NCBI RefSeq assembly: GCF_030296895.1
Contig: NZ_AP028022.1
Span: 248,001 to 312,000 of the forward strand
DNA: 64,000 bases
From: Helicobacter felistomachi
GTDB lineage: Bacteria; Campylobacterota; Campylobacteria; Campylobacterales; Helicobacteraceae
Direction of reading: 5' to 3'
A program made the position numbers and the translations under genes. The notes under the pieces are model-generated. The model saw only the letters and a program-made list of their open reading frames with translations, ran no database searches and was not told the origin of the DNA. Below are positions 33,894 to 44,371 of the stretch, piece after piece (position 1 is the stretch's first letter; each line of letters opens with the position of its first letter).

Positions 33894-36710
33894 TCACACC
33901 ATTTCTTGCAATAATTCCATGCTTACTTGTTCTGCATGGGCTCTATCAAAAATCATAGGAGGGATTTTGGGGCGACTAGAAACCACAATCACTGCCATAG
34001 GTTTTAAAATAGCGTTGATATGAGGGAGTGTTTGTTGTGCCTTTGCACGAATCGCTCGAAAAAAGGCCTCCTGTCCATGCCGTTCAATCGTAATATCAAT
34101 CATGGTCTTGAATGCTTGCATCTCCCTTTCATTCATGCGAAACAAAAGGGCTAAATACTGGATATACCAGAAAAAAAGGCGATAAACTTTCACAAGATCA
34201 TCTTCTATGAATTTATCCATGAAGCTCTTGCCAAGCTTTGTACCTACTAGCCCCCCAGTAATTCCACCCACAAACGCCCCTACACCAGTACCAATCCCGG
34301 GCATCAACATAGTTCCCAAGGTGGCCCCCGTCATAGCACCACTCATGCCCCCTGTTACCCCCACTGCATTGGTTGCAATGTTTTTCATGCACTGCATGCC
34401 TGAAATTTTACCTCGTGCCATCTGTGTGACTTCAATCCCGCTTGTTACAAGCATAGTTGCCCCCGCCACAATAACGTTGCTTCGAATAACAGAGTTGGCA
34501 CTTGAATTGATCACATTCTTGGAGGCAGCCCCTGCTCCCCTTCTGCCCAACTCTGCCAAACCTCGCCCGATGAAATTTCCATGGAAGTTAAAGTTGATTG
34601 TGCGCTCTAAAAAGCTCTTAAGAACAGTTCTTTGGGCTTGCATGGCGATCATAGACACTAAAAAGGCCTTACCTGCACTAGCCGTACTCGCAAAAAGTGC
34701 ACTTTTAAGGGATTCTTGAATACTTTTGCCCCTAAAGAGTAAAAAGGCACTGTTGCACACGAAAGACACCCCAAAGGCACTAATCGCCACCACAGCCCCT
34801 CGTTGTGCATCAAACTTGAGACTTTCTTTAGTGCAAAACTTCGTGGCGTGTTTGGCTTCTTGAAGGGTTACATTGCCGGCTCTTAGTTTTTTTGTAATAA
34901 ATTCCTCTCTTGTCATTCTAAGTTTTGCTAGCCTTTCATCATACGCTCCCTCTCTAATAAGCTCTACAGCATTGTTGTACTGATCTTTAGGGACTTCTAA
35001 GCACATGGGCTTACCATCTCTATCTAAATACATGACATGATTGCCCTGCCTATCTTCGTTGTAAAAATAGGCATCAAGGCTATTCTTTGGTGTGTTGTAA
35101 TACTTGCTTTGAACTTCTACTCCATTTATAAGGCGGTCCGCTCCACCTTTAAGGCGATCATCCTCAACAATCCTCGCATTCTTACCCGCACTTAAATCTG
35201 CGTAGTTATTCAGGATTTTGGCCATGTCATCATGGCCTATCTCCACTTTAAAAAGGGGCTGTACATGAGAAAGTGACTTGTAAAGTTCTACCCAATTTTG
35301 TGCCACTACAATGTTGTTAATACTTACACCGCTTAAAAGCTCTGTAATACGCTGAAACCTAGCTTCTTGATCGTGTCTAAGCTTTTTATAAAAGGCCATG
35401 ATGTCCTGGTTTTCAAGGTAGGGGTTGAGTATATTGCTAATTTGTGTGCATATTTGCTCTGTTTGTGCGCATTCTTGAGAGCAGAAGTATTCGTTCTTTG
35501 CAGTATTTCTTGGCATGAGCTTACCGCAAGAGCTACACATGCTGTAACTTTTTAATCTTTCAAAGTGAAGGTAGTAGCATTGATTTTCTATGGCATATTG
35601 CGCAAAACATAAATCCGGTATGCTTTGGGCTAGGATTTCCACGAAAGAATTGTGGTCTTCTTTATAAGCAGTGGTGTAGGTTCTTTTGAGGTGCTGCAGG
35701 GCTTCTTGAGAGGCTTGTTTTAAATACACATCTTTTGTGCGTTGCCATGCCACTTCTAAAAACGGTTCTTGACTAAAAGCTTTGAATATATCTTTTGCAT
35801 TGCATTTGCCCTTTACGCGGATGATATTTTCTACGCTTTGAGCAAGTAAGCCTAATACACTACCATAGAACAATAATTCTTGGTTATTGGGGATTTTTAA
35901 CACACTCAAATTTCTCAAATCCATCTGATATGCAAGCAAGTCTTTTTGCAATTGATGGGCTAGGGTGGTGTATTTGTCTTTTTTGACTTGGAGTTTGAGA
36001 TGCACACTGGAGACTAAAAACAGAGTCAAGGCGCGATCAAGGGTCTCAAAGGCCATTAAAAAAGGTGCAATATCAACACGCACCCTTACAGATGGACTAA
36101 AGTATAGGCGCAGGAGCATAAAGAGGGCAAAATAGCCCCAGAGAACTTCTGCATGCCAATGGATTGTGGGGGGTAGTCTGTTGAATTTGAGCCAACAAAG
36201 CCCAAATAAGAGAACTGTAGAAACGGTAAAAGAGGCCATATACTTCGCTTCTGTGCGTACAATGTCTTGGTAACTCTTGCTGGATTTAAAAACAATTTTT
36301 CTGATTTGATTAGCCAAGCGTTGTGTAAAGAGCAACTTCAAAGAAATTAAGAGGTTGAAAAATACCAATACACCTAGTAAAATCTGTACGGGTGTGAAAT
36401 GCAGGGTTTCGTGCCACATCGTAGACAGATAATTTTCTATGCGTTCCCACGCTTGATTGAGAGCGAGAACATTTTGCACTAAAAGCGTGATCGCTTGTCC
36501 TAAAGAATACCAATGTGTTGAAAATGACGCAATAGCTAGCAGTGTGAGTGCGACTAACAACAATTCTATGCATAGGCGTATGCTTGTCCCCACGAACATG
36601 AGAGGTTTAAAAGAGTTTTGAGAAAAACACTCATAAGCGTAATAGAAAAACACCCATAAACCCAAACAGTAAACTCCCCATTTAGCTGCATCAGCGATGG
36701 TTTCTTCCAT
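33894..36710 (-). CDS. Large membrane protein with zinc-knuckle and possible PD-(D/E)xK-like centre
   Basis: 938 residues. Residues 1-200 hold about five membrane helices (WGVYCLGLWVFFYYAYECF, LLLVALTLLAIASF, ILLGVLVFFNLLISLKLLF, VLLFGLCWLKF, GYFALFMLLRLYF). A mostly helical region follows. C392-x2-C395-x14-C410-x3-C414 looks like a zinc knuckle. At 520-580, RLKGGADRLINGVEVQSKYY...VMYLDRDGKPMCLEVPKDQY has GADR and E-x-Q-x-K spaced as in a PD-(D/E)xK-type nuclease, with D525, E532 and K536 as candidate residues. Then glycine-zipper helices (GGMSGAMTGATLGTMLMPGIGTGVGAFVGGITGGLVG, 787-823). Similar GADR...Q-K-Y plus glycine-zipper proteins are scattered through bacteria as uncharacterised genes. 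GGAG precedes the ATG. Possibly an effector or defence nuclease; unproven. Confidence 0.6.
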   Translation of the reverse strand: MEETIADAAKWGVYCLGLWVFFYYAYECFSQNSFKPLMFVGTSIRLCIELLLVALTLLAIASFSTHWYSLGQAITLLVQNVLALNQAWERIENYLSTMWHETLHFTPVQILLGVLVFFNLLISLKLLFTQRLANQIRKIVFKSSKSYQDIVRTEAKYMASFTVSTVLLFGLCWLKFNRLPPTIHWHAEVLWGYFALFMLLRLYFSPSVRVRVDIAPFLMAFETLDRALTLFLVSSVHLKLQVKKDKYTTLAHQLQKDLLAYQMDLRNLSVLKIPNNQELLFYGSVLGLLAQSVENIIRVKGKCNAKDIFKAFSQEPFLEVAWQRTKDVYLKQASQEALQHLKRTYTTAYKEDHNSFVEILAQSIPDLCFAQYAIENQCYYLHFERLKSYSMCSSCGKLMPRNTAKNEYFCSQECAQTEQICTQISNILNPYLENQDIMAFYKKLRHDQEARFQRITELLSGVSINNIVVAQNWVELYKSLSHVQPLFKVEIGHDDMAKILNNYADLSAGKNARIVEDDRLKGGADRLINGVEVQSKYYNTPKNSLDAYFYNEDRQGNHVMYLDRDGKPMCLEVPKDQYNNAVELIREGAYDERLAKLRMTREEFITKKLRAGNVTLQEAKHATKFCTKESLKFDAQRGAVVAISAFGVSFVCNSAFLLFRGKSIQESLKSALFASTASAGKAFLVSMIAMQAQRTVLKSFLERTINFNFHGNFIGRGLAELGRRGAGAASKNVINSSANSVIRSNVIVAGATMLVTSGIEVTQMARGKISGMQCMKNIATNAVGVTGGMSGAMTGATLGTMLMPGIGTGVGAFVGGITGGLVGTKLGKSFMDKFIEDDLVKVYRLFFWYIQYLALLFRMNEREMQAFKTMIDITIERHGQEAFFRAIRAKAQQTLPHINAILKPMAVIVVSSRPKIPPMIFDRAHAEQVSMELLQEMV

Positions 36711-37430
36711 AATTCTCCATTTGCAGATTTAAACCTAGAGCTGTCCGGTGCAACACTAAACCCACCTGCTGTAACCTACCACATTATATTAAGTTAGTTT
36801 TTAATATTAAGTTAGTTTTTACTTTTTAAAAAGCGTGTAGAGTGATTGAAGATGGAGCTTAGAAGTAAATATACACGAGATTTTTAGGATTATATTTTCA
36901 CCTTTCACTCTCTCTTACTTATGTTTACCTCGCCTGTAGATGACCACTCTAAAACCAAAAGCATAAGGACGTGGCAAACTGCTTTGCAAGCGCAGCATGA
37001 GAGGTAGCCCACAATGAGCGTATCTAGCTAAAAAATGTGTGTAAGCTCTCAAAAATTGCCAGCAAAAAAGAAGAGGCAACACAATGAACTTTAAATCAAA
37101 GGCTGAGGAATCCAAAACATCCTAAAGCCACCAAATAGCCCAAAAATCAAAAGCGCAGCGAGGGATGCCTGTAGCTAATAAATTAGAGGCTACAATCTGT
37201 GGCTTGAGTTAAAATTGCTTAAAAATACTTAAAGGATATTTAAAGTGTTGATATTTTACTTAAAAAAATTATTTATTACGGTTATTTATTATGGTTGATA
37301 AGAGTCATAAGAATTGCCAAAATGAGTTTGATTAGTTTGTTTTGAAGAGCTAGAAGATTGGCATGTGTCTTAAGAAACATGGCTTCGCATTTTAAACATG
37401 GCTGCAATAGCGCAGGTTAGCTAGGATTAC
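36711..37430. other. Intergenic region with short tandem repeats
   Basis: Contains an 18-bp unit (ATATTAAGTTAGTTTTTA) twice in tandem near 36783-36820, a candidate regulatory repeat upstream of the large membrane-protein gene, and a 14-bp tandem (ATTATTTATTACGG-like) near 37270. No supported gene. Confidence 0.4.
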
Positions 37431-37612
37431 AGCAAAGCTAGAGAGTGCTACACAAAGACTGAGAAAGATGAATACGCTAGGAAATACCGCAAATTGGGTC
37501 TGATGTACGTTGAGGGTGATAAAGGTATCCAGGACAAAGTCAGAGTTTTTGACTGTTTCCTAAAAAAGCTGCGCAGCTATAGAGAGATTAGAGTTTCTAT
37601 TATTTTTTTGAA
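37431..37612 (+). pseudogene. Sel1-repeat protein remnant
   Basis: A broken frame reads DYSKARECYTKTEKDEYARKYRKLGLMYVEGDKGIQDKVRVFDCFLKK, a Sel1-like repeat (KA..CY.K / A.KY.KLG.MY..G) related to the gene at 15102. A stop lies in the middle, and there is neither a start nor a proper end. It can only be a fragment. Confidence 0.55.
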
Positions 37613-38038
37613 TGGTGTTTCGTAACAAGATGATTTCCTCAAGCCAAAGGCTAAGGAAGGATAAAACAAAATCCAACCAACACAACCTATAAAATTAATA
37701 GCGTTTTTAGAACTATAAACTGGCCATACAGCGCGACTTTTGCAAAAAGAGTCAACCCATTACAAAGCCCACAAAATCGATTTTAGAGCGTTTTAGAGCG
37801 TTCTATGGCTATCTTACCAACTTGTCTAGCTCGCCCCTTCCCTCTATTCCCCTTTCTTTACGCCTTTCTTCACGCCATGTCACGTCTACAACCATCACTT
37901 TACCCCTAACCCATCAAAACCCTTTAACCCAAGAAAGCGTCCTATGACCTTTTAAACGCTCATTCTCGTTTTAAACCAAAGGCTCCCTTTACTGCAATGG
38001 CATCATAAAGCCAAGAAAACAAACTCATCTCTCACTTC
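37613..38038. repeat. Plasmid-type repeats leading to double-hairpin copy C
   Basis: About 37733-37785 matches 8503-8555. The block 37890-38038 (CCTAACCCATC..., AAGAAAGCGTCCTATGACC, CCCTTTACTGCAATGGCATCATAAAG) matches 19135-19318. No gene. Confidence 0.55.
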
Positions 38039-38110
38039 AAAACCCTCTCTTGGGGGTTTGGGGGCTTGCCCCCAAGAGCAATATAGATGCCAAGCGTCAG
38101 CTTGGCTTAC
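38039..38110. repeat. 72-bp double-hairpin repeat, copy C
   Basis: Identical to copy A over the whole unit, including both dyads and the closing GGCTTAC. The truncated rep frame begins within a few bases after it. With copies A and B this shows the unit is conserved as a block while flanking sequence changes abruptly at its right end. Confidence 0.85.
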
Positions 38111-39743
38111 ATTGAGACGACTTAGATATTGTTATAGTTTTAGAGATTCAAAACAGCAATAATCCAGCTAGACTAGCTGAGTTATTTGAAGAAAAGAGGG
38201 TAATTCTTAAAGAAATAGTCCAAATAATCTTCGCTAACGAGTGGGATAGCAACAACACAAGCGGCATCAACACATCACAGGATGCAATCAAGCACCTAAA
38301 ACACCTCACGGAGTCAATATCTAGTTTACAAGATAAGTTGGACAACACGATCCGTCCTATTTTACAAAAGAACATAGAAGACAGCATCAAAGACTGCATT
38401 GAACACATACAAACCATCTTAACTACATGGACAGAGCGGGTAGACACAGAGGAGATGGTGTCCTTTAACCACACCACACAGATTGCAACAGAAGTTGTAG
38501 AAGTTGCTACAACTCGAATAGATAGTCCACAAGTAGCACTCCAAACACAATCTTTACAATCTGAGTCTAAAGAAACTCCACAAGAAGTGTCTAAAACGCC
38601 TCCACAGCAAGAGCCACACAGAGCTTTAGCTTTTACAACACAAGAACCCCAAAAGGCTTCCGTTTTATACGAAAATATCCGAGTCCATAACCCCGGGCAA
38701 GTGGCACTTCACAACGACATGTATAAAGTTAAGCTAGGCAACTTAGGGGCACTAGAAAGCAATTTGCTCTTTTCAATCTTCAATATCATTAAAGAACAAG
38801 GGGATACTATAGTCCATTTTAACCCTAAAGAGCTCAAGGCTATCATTGGCTATCCAAATATCAAAAATAGTGAATTGATTAAGATTGTTAAAGGGGTGTG
38901 GAAAAAGATCGGAGGAGCTAACTTTTGGATATTGCTCCCAAGGCGCGATGAGAACCATATACTTTTTAGAACCTTTGCCATCAACTACTATGATGATGCA
39001 AAAACCAAAGTCAAAGATATAGAGATACAAGTAAATCACCCCCACTTCACCTACTTGTTAAACGCCCTAAAAGGCAACTTCACGGCCTTTCAGCTCAAAA
39101 AATTTTTAAGCATTAAAGGCAAATACGCTAAAGGTCTTTTTCGTCTCATTGAGCGTTTTAAAGACAAAGTGGTCAATGGTTACATCACTATTAACACTTA
39201 TAAAAACGACTTTAAAGGCTTTTGCGAATATATGGGTATACCTAAAAACTACGAAATGCGTGCTATCAACATTATGTACTTACCCCCGCTTGCAAAGAAC
39301 TCGCCTACACCCAAGATGAGATCAAAGAACACGCTGAAAAAATGCAGTTGCTAGACCAGCGCATTTACAGTGCCATTCACTACAGAAAAATTAGAACAGG
39401 ACGAGGGGGTAAAGTTACAGGGATCATCTTTGAAGTCGCCCCTAATCCCAAAACCATTGCCGAGCAAGAGACACGCCAAAATGTCCTAAAGGCTAGAAAC
39501 ACTAAAAGCGCAGTGTTAGATGCCCTTATACAAGACCATAAAGAGAATAAAGCCTATCATCGCCACTTTAGCAGAGAGGATGTTAAGACCTTGAAGGGCT
39601 TAATCAACACACAGGGAAAACTTCGTGTAGACCATCCAGAACACTTATTTAAGGCAGTGCGACTCATAGACATCTACCCAGCCAAAACCAGAGAATGGAT
39701 AGCGGGGCAATTTGAAGTTTTAGGCAGTGATAAAAGGGTTTAA
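38111..39743 (+). pseudogene. Plasmid initiator Rep_3, 5'-truncated and frameshifted
   Basis: The frame is open from just after the repeat (DDLDIVIVLEIQNSNNPARLAEL...), with only a TTG at 38338 as a possible start, so the native start has been cut off at the repeat. The Rep_3 core is clear: VALHNDMYKVKLGNLGALESNLLFSIFNIIKEQGDT, INTYKNDFKGFCEYMGIPKNY. At about 39285, in the C5 tract of TTACCCCCGC, the frame shifts and continues ACKELAYTQDEIKEHAEKMQLLDQRIYSAIHYRKI...LKGLINTQGKLRVDHPEHLFKAVRLIDIYP to the end. It is a diverged paralogue of the Rep at 19655. Not expected to be functional. Confidence 0.85.
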
Positions 39744-39745
39744 GC

Positions 39746-39862
39746 ATGGCAGGGCATGTGGTGTTACAAGGCAATGATAAATGGCAGTATTTTAAAGCCA
39801 TAAAAGAGATACAAACGGACTTTAAGGGGGAAAAGACTACATGGTTTTGCCAAAAGCCTTAG
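39746..39862 (+). CDS. Short ORF at the rep/nap junction, probably a cut-off gene
   Basis: 38 residues: AGHVVLQGNDKWQYFKAIKEIQTDFKGEKTTWFCQKP. It begins 3 bp after the rep remnant, overlaps the end of napH by 4 bp and ends there, so it is likely the start of a plasmid gene truncated by joining to chromosomal DNA. No ribosome-binding site of note. Family unknown. Confidence 0.3.
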   Translation: MAGHVVLQGNDKWQYFKAIKEIQTDFKGEKTTWFCQKP

Positions 39863-40653
39863 TCTAAGCCCTTTTTCTTAAAACTGCCCTTCAAGTCCAA
39901 AATACTAAATTCTAGGGCATCATCGCCACAGACCTCAATGCAGCGTCCGCAACGGGTGCACTCCCCCGAATTGACCGACACGCTCTTAAGCCCCACCATC
40001 CACAGCACTTGCCGTTCTGGGCAAATCTCAAAACACAGATCGCACTTGGTGCAACGCATGGCATCGTGCTTGATTTTTAAAAGCGCATAGCGGCTTGTTA
40101 AAGCGTAAAACGCTCCCAAGGGACAAAGCTTAGAACAAACGATCTTCTCGCCCAAAAACGCGTCCACGCAAAAGAGCAAGAACGCCACAAAAAACCAAGA
40201 AGCCGTGCCTAAAATGACCCCTCTTTGAATCACCCCGATAAAAGACACGCTCTCAAACGCAGGCGTGGCAAGCACAAAGGAGAGGATTAAACTTAGGACT
40301 AAGAGAATGTAGCGCAAGTTCTTAGGTAAACCTAAGTGCACGCCCTTAAACTGGAACTTGCGTCTAACCCACGCCGCAAAATCCACAACCATGTTCACCG
40401 GACACACCCACGCACAAAATGCCCGCCCCAAAAACAAACCATAAACGGTAAGCACAAGCAGTGCCCCTAAAAGGGCGGTGATTTCTATATGCAAACTGGC
40501 TAAAAACACCTGCAAGACTGCAAAGGGGTCGCTTAAGGGGATGGTGTTAAACAACTTAGACGCGCTTAAATTGCCCTTTAAGACAAAAGTGTTGGCAGCA
40601 AACAGGGCTAAAATGCCCACCTGTACGAGCCGTCTTAGCACCAAATAGCGCAT
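39859..40653 (-). CDS. napH: Quinol dehydrogenase membrane component NapH
   Basis: 264 residues. Four membrane helices, with GRAFCAWVCPVNMVVD and CSKLCPLGAFYAL on the cytoplasmic loops (C-x3-CP motifs of NapH) and two 4Fe-4S ferredoxin motifs near the end (CTKCDLCFEICPERQ and CTRCGRCIEVCGDDALEF). It accepts electrons from menaquinol and passes them to NapG. Translationally coupled to napG (overlap of one base). In related organisms the operon continues with napB, napL and napD; here the gene ends against a plasmid remnant. No damage seen. Confidence 0.92.
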   Translation of the reverse strand: MRYLVLRRLVQVGILALFAANTFVLKGNLSASKLFNTIPLSDPFAVLQVFLASLHIEITALLGALLVLTVYGLFLGRAFCAWVCPVNMVVDFAAWVRRKFQFKGVHLGLPKNLRYILLVLSLILSFVLATPAFESVSFIGVIQRGVILGTASWFFVAFLLFCVDAFLGEKIVCSKLCPLGAFYALTSRYALLKIKHDAMRCTKCDLCFEICPERQVLWMVGLKSVSVNSGECTRCGRCIEVCGDDALEFSILDLKGSFKKKGLD

Positions 40654-41401
40654 TAAAGCCCTTTGTTAAGATAATCTAGAGGGTTGTCTGTTTTGGGATT
40701 TAGGGTGTTGGGCTTGGCATTTTTCACCCGCTCTTGATCTTTAGGGTCCCAACCTTTGACATAGTGATTCCCCACCTCCCCGCTCACAAACGCCACGGGC
40801 AAAACCCGAATGGCCGGCTCTTTGGTGATGCAAGCCCGCTCACACAGCCCACAGCCCACGCACACATCGTTTTCGACAACGGGCAGCATGTAGGCGTGCT
40901 TGCCTGTGCGTGTGTTGTGTTTCATCTCTAGCTTGATCGCCCGATCGATGAGCGGGCAAACCCGGTAGCACACATCGCAGCGAATCCCCCAAAACGCCAC
41001 ACAAGAGATGGGATCAACCACCGCCACGCCCATTTTGAGCGAACCCACCCCTTGATTTTTCTCTAAATGCTTTTTATTAAGCGCGTCTGTAGGGCAAGCC
41101 TTGATACAGGGAATGTCAGGGCAAAGATAACACGGGACTTTACGGGCTTCAAAAAAAGGCGTGCCCACCCTAGCGTGATCTAGTAGAGTGGCGAGCTTCA
41201 ACGTGTTGTAGGGGCAATCTTTCACGCACAGCCCACAGCGGATACACAAGCTTAAAAAGCGGTCTTCATTTTCCGCTCCCGGGGGTCTCAAGCTGTAACG
41301 ATCTTGCTTTTTGGCTTTCAGCATTGCCCCCAAAAACGCCCCCCGCCAGCACACAGACAAGCCCCCTTAAGGGCTGTTTGTAAAAACACCCGTCTTTGCA
41401 T
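40653..41401 (-). CDS. napG: Ferredoxin-type protein NapG, frameshift in its Tat signal
   Basis: The ATG at 41401 follows the napA stop at once and encodes MQRRVFLQTALKGACLCAGG, a proper twin-arginine signal (RRVFLQ). The frame then breaks in a G6 tract (C6 on the + strand, 41339-41344); one more G restores FLGAMLKAKKQDRYSLRPPG and the rest. The full protein is 249 residues. Four 4Fe-4S motifs: CIRCGLCVKDCP, CYLCPDIPCIKACP, CDVCYRVCP and CVGCGLCERAC. NapG is exported and relays electrons from NapH to NapAB. In the raw frame the protein starts after the signal and would stay cytoplasmic. A sequencing slip or slippage switch are both possible. Confidence 0.85.
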
Positions 41402-44223
41402 CTATGCCTTGGTGATTCGCACCGCACATTTTTTATAATCCGTTTGCTTAGAAATGGGGCAAGTCGCGTCCAAACAAACCTTGTTGATGAACACATTTTC
41501 ATCAAACCAAGGCACATAAACCAGCCCTGCCGGCGGTTTGTTGCGTCCGCGCATGTCCACCCGCGCTTTCACGCTGCCCCGACGCGATTCGATCCACACG
41601 GCATCGCCCTGATTTAGACCTAGCTTTTTACCATCTTCCTCGTGCATGTAACACAAAGCCTCAGGCACGGCTCTAAAGAGTTCGGGCACGCGCATGGTCA
41701 TCGTGCCGCTGTGCCAATGCTCCAACACCCGTCCAGTTGCCAGCCAAAAGGGATACTCTTTGCTGGGGCGCTCAGGGGCTTTCATGAAAGGTCTAAAGAA
41801 AATCTTAGCCTTGTTGGCTAGGCTTTTGGCCTCTGTGCCCTGTGGGCCTCTTAAATCCCCACTCACCAGCTTTTTACCCGCCTTGCCATAGAAGGCAAAG
41901 TCGCCATTGGGGGCGGCTTTTTTGGCGTAAGGATCGTATTTGGTGTTGAAACGCCAAAGGGTTTCTTTGCCATTGACCACCGGCCATCTTAAGCCCCGTG
42001 CTCTGTGGTAGTCATCAAAGTAGGCCAAATCATGCCCGTGCCCCTTGCCGAATTTGCGGTACTCCTCCCATAAATATTTTTGGATGAAGAAGCCATAGCC
42101 TTTAAAGGGCTTGCCATCGCTGCCAATGACATGGCGTCTGTCCCCAAATACCTCAGAGTTAGGTGCACCCCTACCGATAGGGTCGCTGGCTAAAAACTTA
42201 CGGCTGAAGCGGTTGTCAAAGAGCACATGGTAGAGCGTGTCGTTGTCCTTGTAGCCCATTTTGCGTGCCTCAGCCAAGACATTAGGCAAGGTGAGCTTGT
42301 CGTCAATTTTATGCTCACCCCACACTTCTTTGAGTTTAAAGCGTTTGGCAAACTCTAAAATCTGCCAAGTGTCGCTCATGGCAGATCCCACGGGCGTAAC
42401 CTGTTGTTTCCAATGTTGGGTGCGCCGTTCGGCGTTGCCATAAGCCCCCATTTTTCATAAATCATCGCCGTGGGCAAGATCAAATCCGCCACTTTCGCGC
42501 TGATCCCGGGGTAGCAATCGCTCACCACGATGAAATTATCCATTTCTCTAGCCGCCTTGATCCAGTGGTTGGCATTCGCGGTGTTTTGCCAAGGGTTATT
42601 CACCTGCACCCAAATGAATTTCACCTTGCCATCTTCAAGGGCACGCATCATCGCTAAAAAGTGGTAGCCGGGTTTGGGGTTGATCGTGCCTTTGGGCAAA
42701 TGCCAAAGCTTTTCGGCGATTTTGACATGCTCGGGGTTATTCACCACCATATCTGCGGGCAGGCGGTGGCTAAATGTCCCCACCTCTCTAGCCGTGCCAC
42801 ATGCGCTGGGCTGGCCGGTGAGTGAGAACGCCCCACAGCCGGGCTTGGCTTGTTTGCCGAGCAAGAAATGCACCATGTAGGCTTGTTCATTCACCCAAGA
42901 ACCCCTTGTGTGTTGGTTAAAGCCCATCGTCCAAAAGCTCACCACCTTGCGGTCTTTCTCGATGTAAAGTTTAGCCAAGTGCTGTAATTTATGCTTAAAG
43001 CTCTCCATCGACTCGTTGCTATCACCTTTAGCCACCTGAGCGACATAGTCCAAAGTGTAGGGCTCTAAGGCTTCTTTAAATTGCGCAAAAGTGATTTGCC
43101 AGTGCTTGCCAGCCTCTTTTTGGTGCTCCATTTTGAACACCTCGCCCGCTTTCACGCCCAAGTGTTTGAGGGCAATCGCCTCATCTTCATCCAAGGTGAT
43201 GGCGTTTTGTTTGGCGACGGTGTCCTTTTCGCTCGCTTTAAAGCCGTGGTGGTTGGGATCGGAGCGCATGCCATAGCCAATGTCGGCGTATCCGGTGGCA
43301 AAGACAATGTGATCGTCTAAGAATTTTTGATCGATCGCCTCGGGGTGGTTATAGACAATCTCTCTGGCAATGTAATTCCAAATGGCTAAGTCCGTGTTGG
43401 GCGTGAAGATGATCTCTACATCTGCCACGCTAGAAGTGCGGTTAGAAAAGGTTGTTAAGTTGATGACCTTGACCTTGTCGGGGCTGTTAAGCTTTCGATC
43501 GCTCACCCTTGACCATAAAATGGGGTGCATTTCTGCCATGTTTGCCCCCCAAGTGATGATGGTGTCCGTGGCTTCGATGTCGTCATAGCACCCGCTGGGC
43601 TCATCGATCCCAAAGGTTTGCATAAACCCGGCAGCCGCGCTTGCCATGCAGTGGCGAGCGTTGGGGTCGATGTTGTTGCCCCTAAAGCCGGCTTTCATCA
43701 ATTTAAGGGCGGCATAACCCTCTAGGATCGTGTATTGCCCGCTGCCAAAGATCCCCACGCCAGTGGGGCCCATTTCTTTATAATATTTTTTAAACTGCTT
43801 CTCCATTTCATCAAAAGCGCGTTTCCAAGAAACTTGCTGGAATTTGCCTTTTTTGTCAAACTCGCCCTTTTCATTCACCCTTAAAAGGGGCTCTACGAGG
43901 CGATCCGCCCCGTACATGATTTTGGCGTTGAAGTAGCCTTTAATGCAGTTCAAGCCACGATTGACCGGAGCCAAAGGGTCGCCCTTGGTGGCGACAATTT
44001 TGTCGTCTTTGGTGGCGACCATGATCCCACAGCCTGTGCCACAAAAACGGCACACGGCCTTATCCCACTTCCAGCCTTCTTGGGCATGTTCGGCCTTGGC
44101 TTGCAAAGCGGGAGGGGTTAAGAGCCCTGCACTGCCCATCGCAGAGGCTAAGGCGGCTGATTTTAAAAACTCTCGGCGGCTCTCATTTTGGGGGGTTACA
44201 TCTTCTGAGGGATTTGTTGTCAT
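41402..44223 (-). CDS. napA: Periplasmic nitrate reductase NapA, one frameshift
   Basis: ATG at 44223 (AAAGGA upstream; the frame opens to 44253). Twin-arginine signal [14 protein letters not shown], 4Fe-4S motif CRFCGTGC...NCIKG near residue 55, then molybdopterin-binding segments ([38 protein letters not shown], with the Mo-ligand Cys in RHCMAS). C-terminal half: [29 protein letters not shown] and VYVPWFDE. It reads as two frames joined at the C5/G5 tract 42445-42449 (EKWG|AYGN); adding one G gives one protein of about 940 residues. It reduces nitrate to nitrite in the periplasm. First gene of napAGH; the maturation factor NapD and cytochrome NapB are not in the window. Confidence 0.9.
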
Positions 44224-44371
44224 GGACTGTCCTTTGTACTTTTGTAGAGACATTATAGTGGAATTTATGCGTTTTTAGGGCAAATGTTGGGTAAATGGCC
44301 GGGGCTTATGGCTATTTTTTATCAATTTTTAGTTATCATTGCCCTTTATAACTAGGGTATGGAGATACTAC

